Shown here piece by piece: positions 4,913 to 5,697 of a DNA stretch of 5,697 bases. The DNA lies in assembly GCA_007133875.1 (NCBI GenBank), contig SLLW01000149.1:1-5697 (forward strand), read 5' to 3'. How positions within the stretch are numbered: the first letter of the stretch is position 1; the number at the start of each line of letters is the position of its first letter. A program made the translations under genes and the position numbers. Below the pieces are notes generated by a model, which worked only from the letters and a program-made list of their open reading frames with translations, made no database searches and had not been told where the DNA came from. This DNA is from Balneolales bacterium (GTDB lineage: Bacteria > Bacteroidota > Rhodothermia > Balneolales > Natronogracilivirgulaceae).

Positions 4913-5697
4913 TCACTTCCCCCTCAGCATCCGGAAAATGTGCAGTACTCCCGGAAACAGCGCATTCATGCTCTCTTCCGCTCCGCGCCGGCTTCCCGGC
5001 AAGGCGATCATCAGGGTATTGCCACGCAATCCGGCAATCTGTTCAGACAACATCGCAAATGGGGTCCGCTGATACCCGTAACTGCGCATCGCCTCACCCA
5101 TTCCCGGCACAAGTTTGTCGGATACCTCCCGGATTACCTGTGGGGTGATGTCATCTGCGGTCGGACCGGTCGCCCCGCACACAAAAACAAGATCCATAGC
5201 TGATGATCCGGCACCCCCTGCCGCATCATCCCTCTCCCCGTCACTCCGGCCGGAAAGTTGCTTCAATGTTTCAGCAAGACGGTCAGGCTGCTCCGCTACA
5301 TACATATCTTCGGCCACGGACACCGGCTGGTCCGCCAGAAACGCCCGGATCACCTCGCCGGCCCGGTCGGCCCGCTTTCCCTGCTTTTTCGCCGCCGATA
5401 CCACCACCACCGCAGCTTTCAGCGGTTCCTCAAACTGGTCGATCATATCCGATTTGCCGCCGCTCTTCTCCACCAGACGGATCTCCCCGATGCTGACATC
5501 CTCCTTCAGTGGTTTGAGCATGTCGTAGGCATTCAGCAGCGCCGCGCTCACCGCCGTCATCGCCTCCATCTCCATTCCGGTTTTCCATACGGAACGGACT
5601 TCCGCAGTAAATACAATCCGCTCCTTCTCCAATTCCATATGCACCTCCACCCAGTCCACCGGCATCGAATGGCAGAAAACAATCCACTCCGAGGCCC
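4913..5697 (-). CDS. moaC-mogA: MoaC-MogA/MoaB fusion, molybdenum cofactor biosynthesis (5' end missing)
   Basis: The visible 260 residues run off the right edge, so the true start is outside; an internal ATG at 5663-5665 is not the start because MoaC sequence continues upstream of it (ASEWIVFCHS, with the catalytic His). Numbering from that Met, the MoaC half covers up to about residue 75: KTGMEMEAMTAVS (28-40) has the paired Glu residues of the active site, YDMLK (47-51) has the Asp and Lys matching E. coli Asp128 and Lys131, and EKSGGKSD (66-73) is the family ending. Together with MoaA, MoaC makes cyclic pyranopterin monophosphate from GTP. The second half (about 84-250) is MogA/MoaB-like and would adenylylate molybdopterin: CGATGPTADDITP (163-175) stands for TGGTG...DVTP, followed by VPGMGEAMR (186-194), TPFAMLS (201-207) and ALPGSRRGAEE (221-231). 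Odd points are CHS for the usual CHP, CGATG for TGGTG, PGSR for PGSP, and an acidic-glycine insertion at about 140-156. Roughly 60-70 residues are missing. Such fusions are known in Bacteroidota-like genomes. Confidence 0.9.
   Translation of the reverse strand, partial: ASEWIVFCHSMPVDWVEVHMELEKERIVFTAEVRSVWKTGMEMEAMTAVSAALLNAYDMLKPLKEDVSIGEIRLVEKSGGKSDMIDQFEEPLKAAVVVVSAAKKQGKRADRAGEVIRAFLADQPVSVAEDMYVAEQPDRLAETLKQLSGRSDGERDDAAGGAGSSAMDLVFVCGATGPTADDITPQVIREVSDKLVPGMGEAMRSYGYQRTPFAMLSEQIAGLRGNTLMIALPGSRRGAEESMNALFPGVLHIFRMLRGK

Overview
The window looks like chromosomal DNA from a free-living bacterium of the Bacteroidota / Rhodothermota / Balneolota group. Four things suggest this: almost no gene has a Shine-Dalgarno sequence before its ATG; the genes are moderately GC-rich while the promoter regions are AT-rich; the Y-family polymerase is of a long type with an N-terminal extension; and there is a MoaC-MogA fusion of the kind annotated as bifunctional MoaC/MoaB in these phyla. 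The phylum is an inference from style, not a match I could run.

Layout. Positions 1-182 hold no gene I can support. On the minus strand, 183-467 encodes a 94-residue uncharacterised protein. It is divergent from a Y-family translesion DNA polymerase (764-2092, plus). The 296 bp between them contain seven in-phase 24-bp degenerate tandem repeats (495-662) and then a palindrome, TTGTT-N4-AACAA, that overlaps a possible -35 box for the polymerase. A near-identical palindrome lies just beyond the other end of the small gene (159-171).

From 2155 to 4877 there is a plus-strand cluster: an ArsR-family repressor with a CxC metal/metalloid motif (2237-2551), a 361-residue DUF318/ArsP-type permease with a CSC motif in a membrane segment (2699-3784), a 79-residue thioredoxin-fold protein with CPKC (3852-4091), and a TauE/SafE-family membrane transporter (4143-4877). 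Three copies of a 16-bp site of the form (A/T)TGA(G/T)-N6-CTCAT occur here, one over the likely arsR promoter and two before the permease. They are good candidates for the ArsR operator. The simplest reading is a metal(loid)- or thiol-stress efflux unit: the repressor senses the ligand, the small thioredoxin manipulates cysteine or ligand redox state, and the two membrane proteins export the product. A 19-bp hairpin covers the start codon of the TauE/SafE gene and may separate its expression from that of the upstream genes.

The right end (4913-5697, minus, running off the window) is a convergent MoaC-MogA/MoaB fusion for molybdenum cofactor synthesis. No insertion sequence, CRISPR array or RNA gene is visible.
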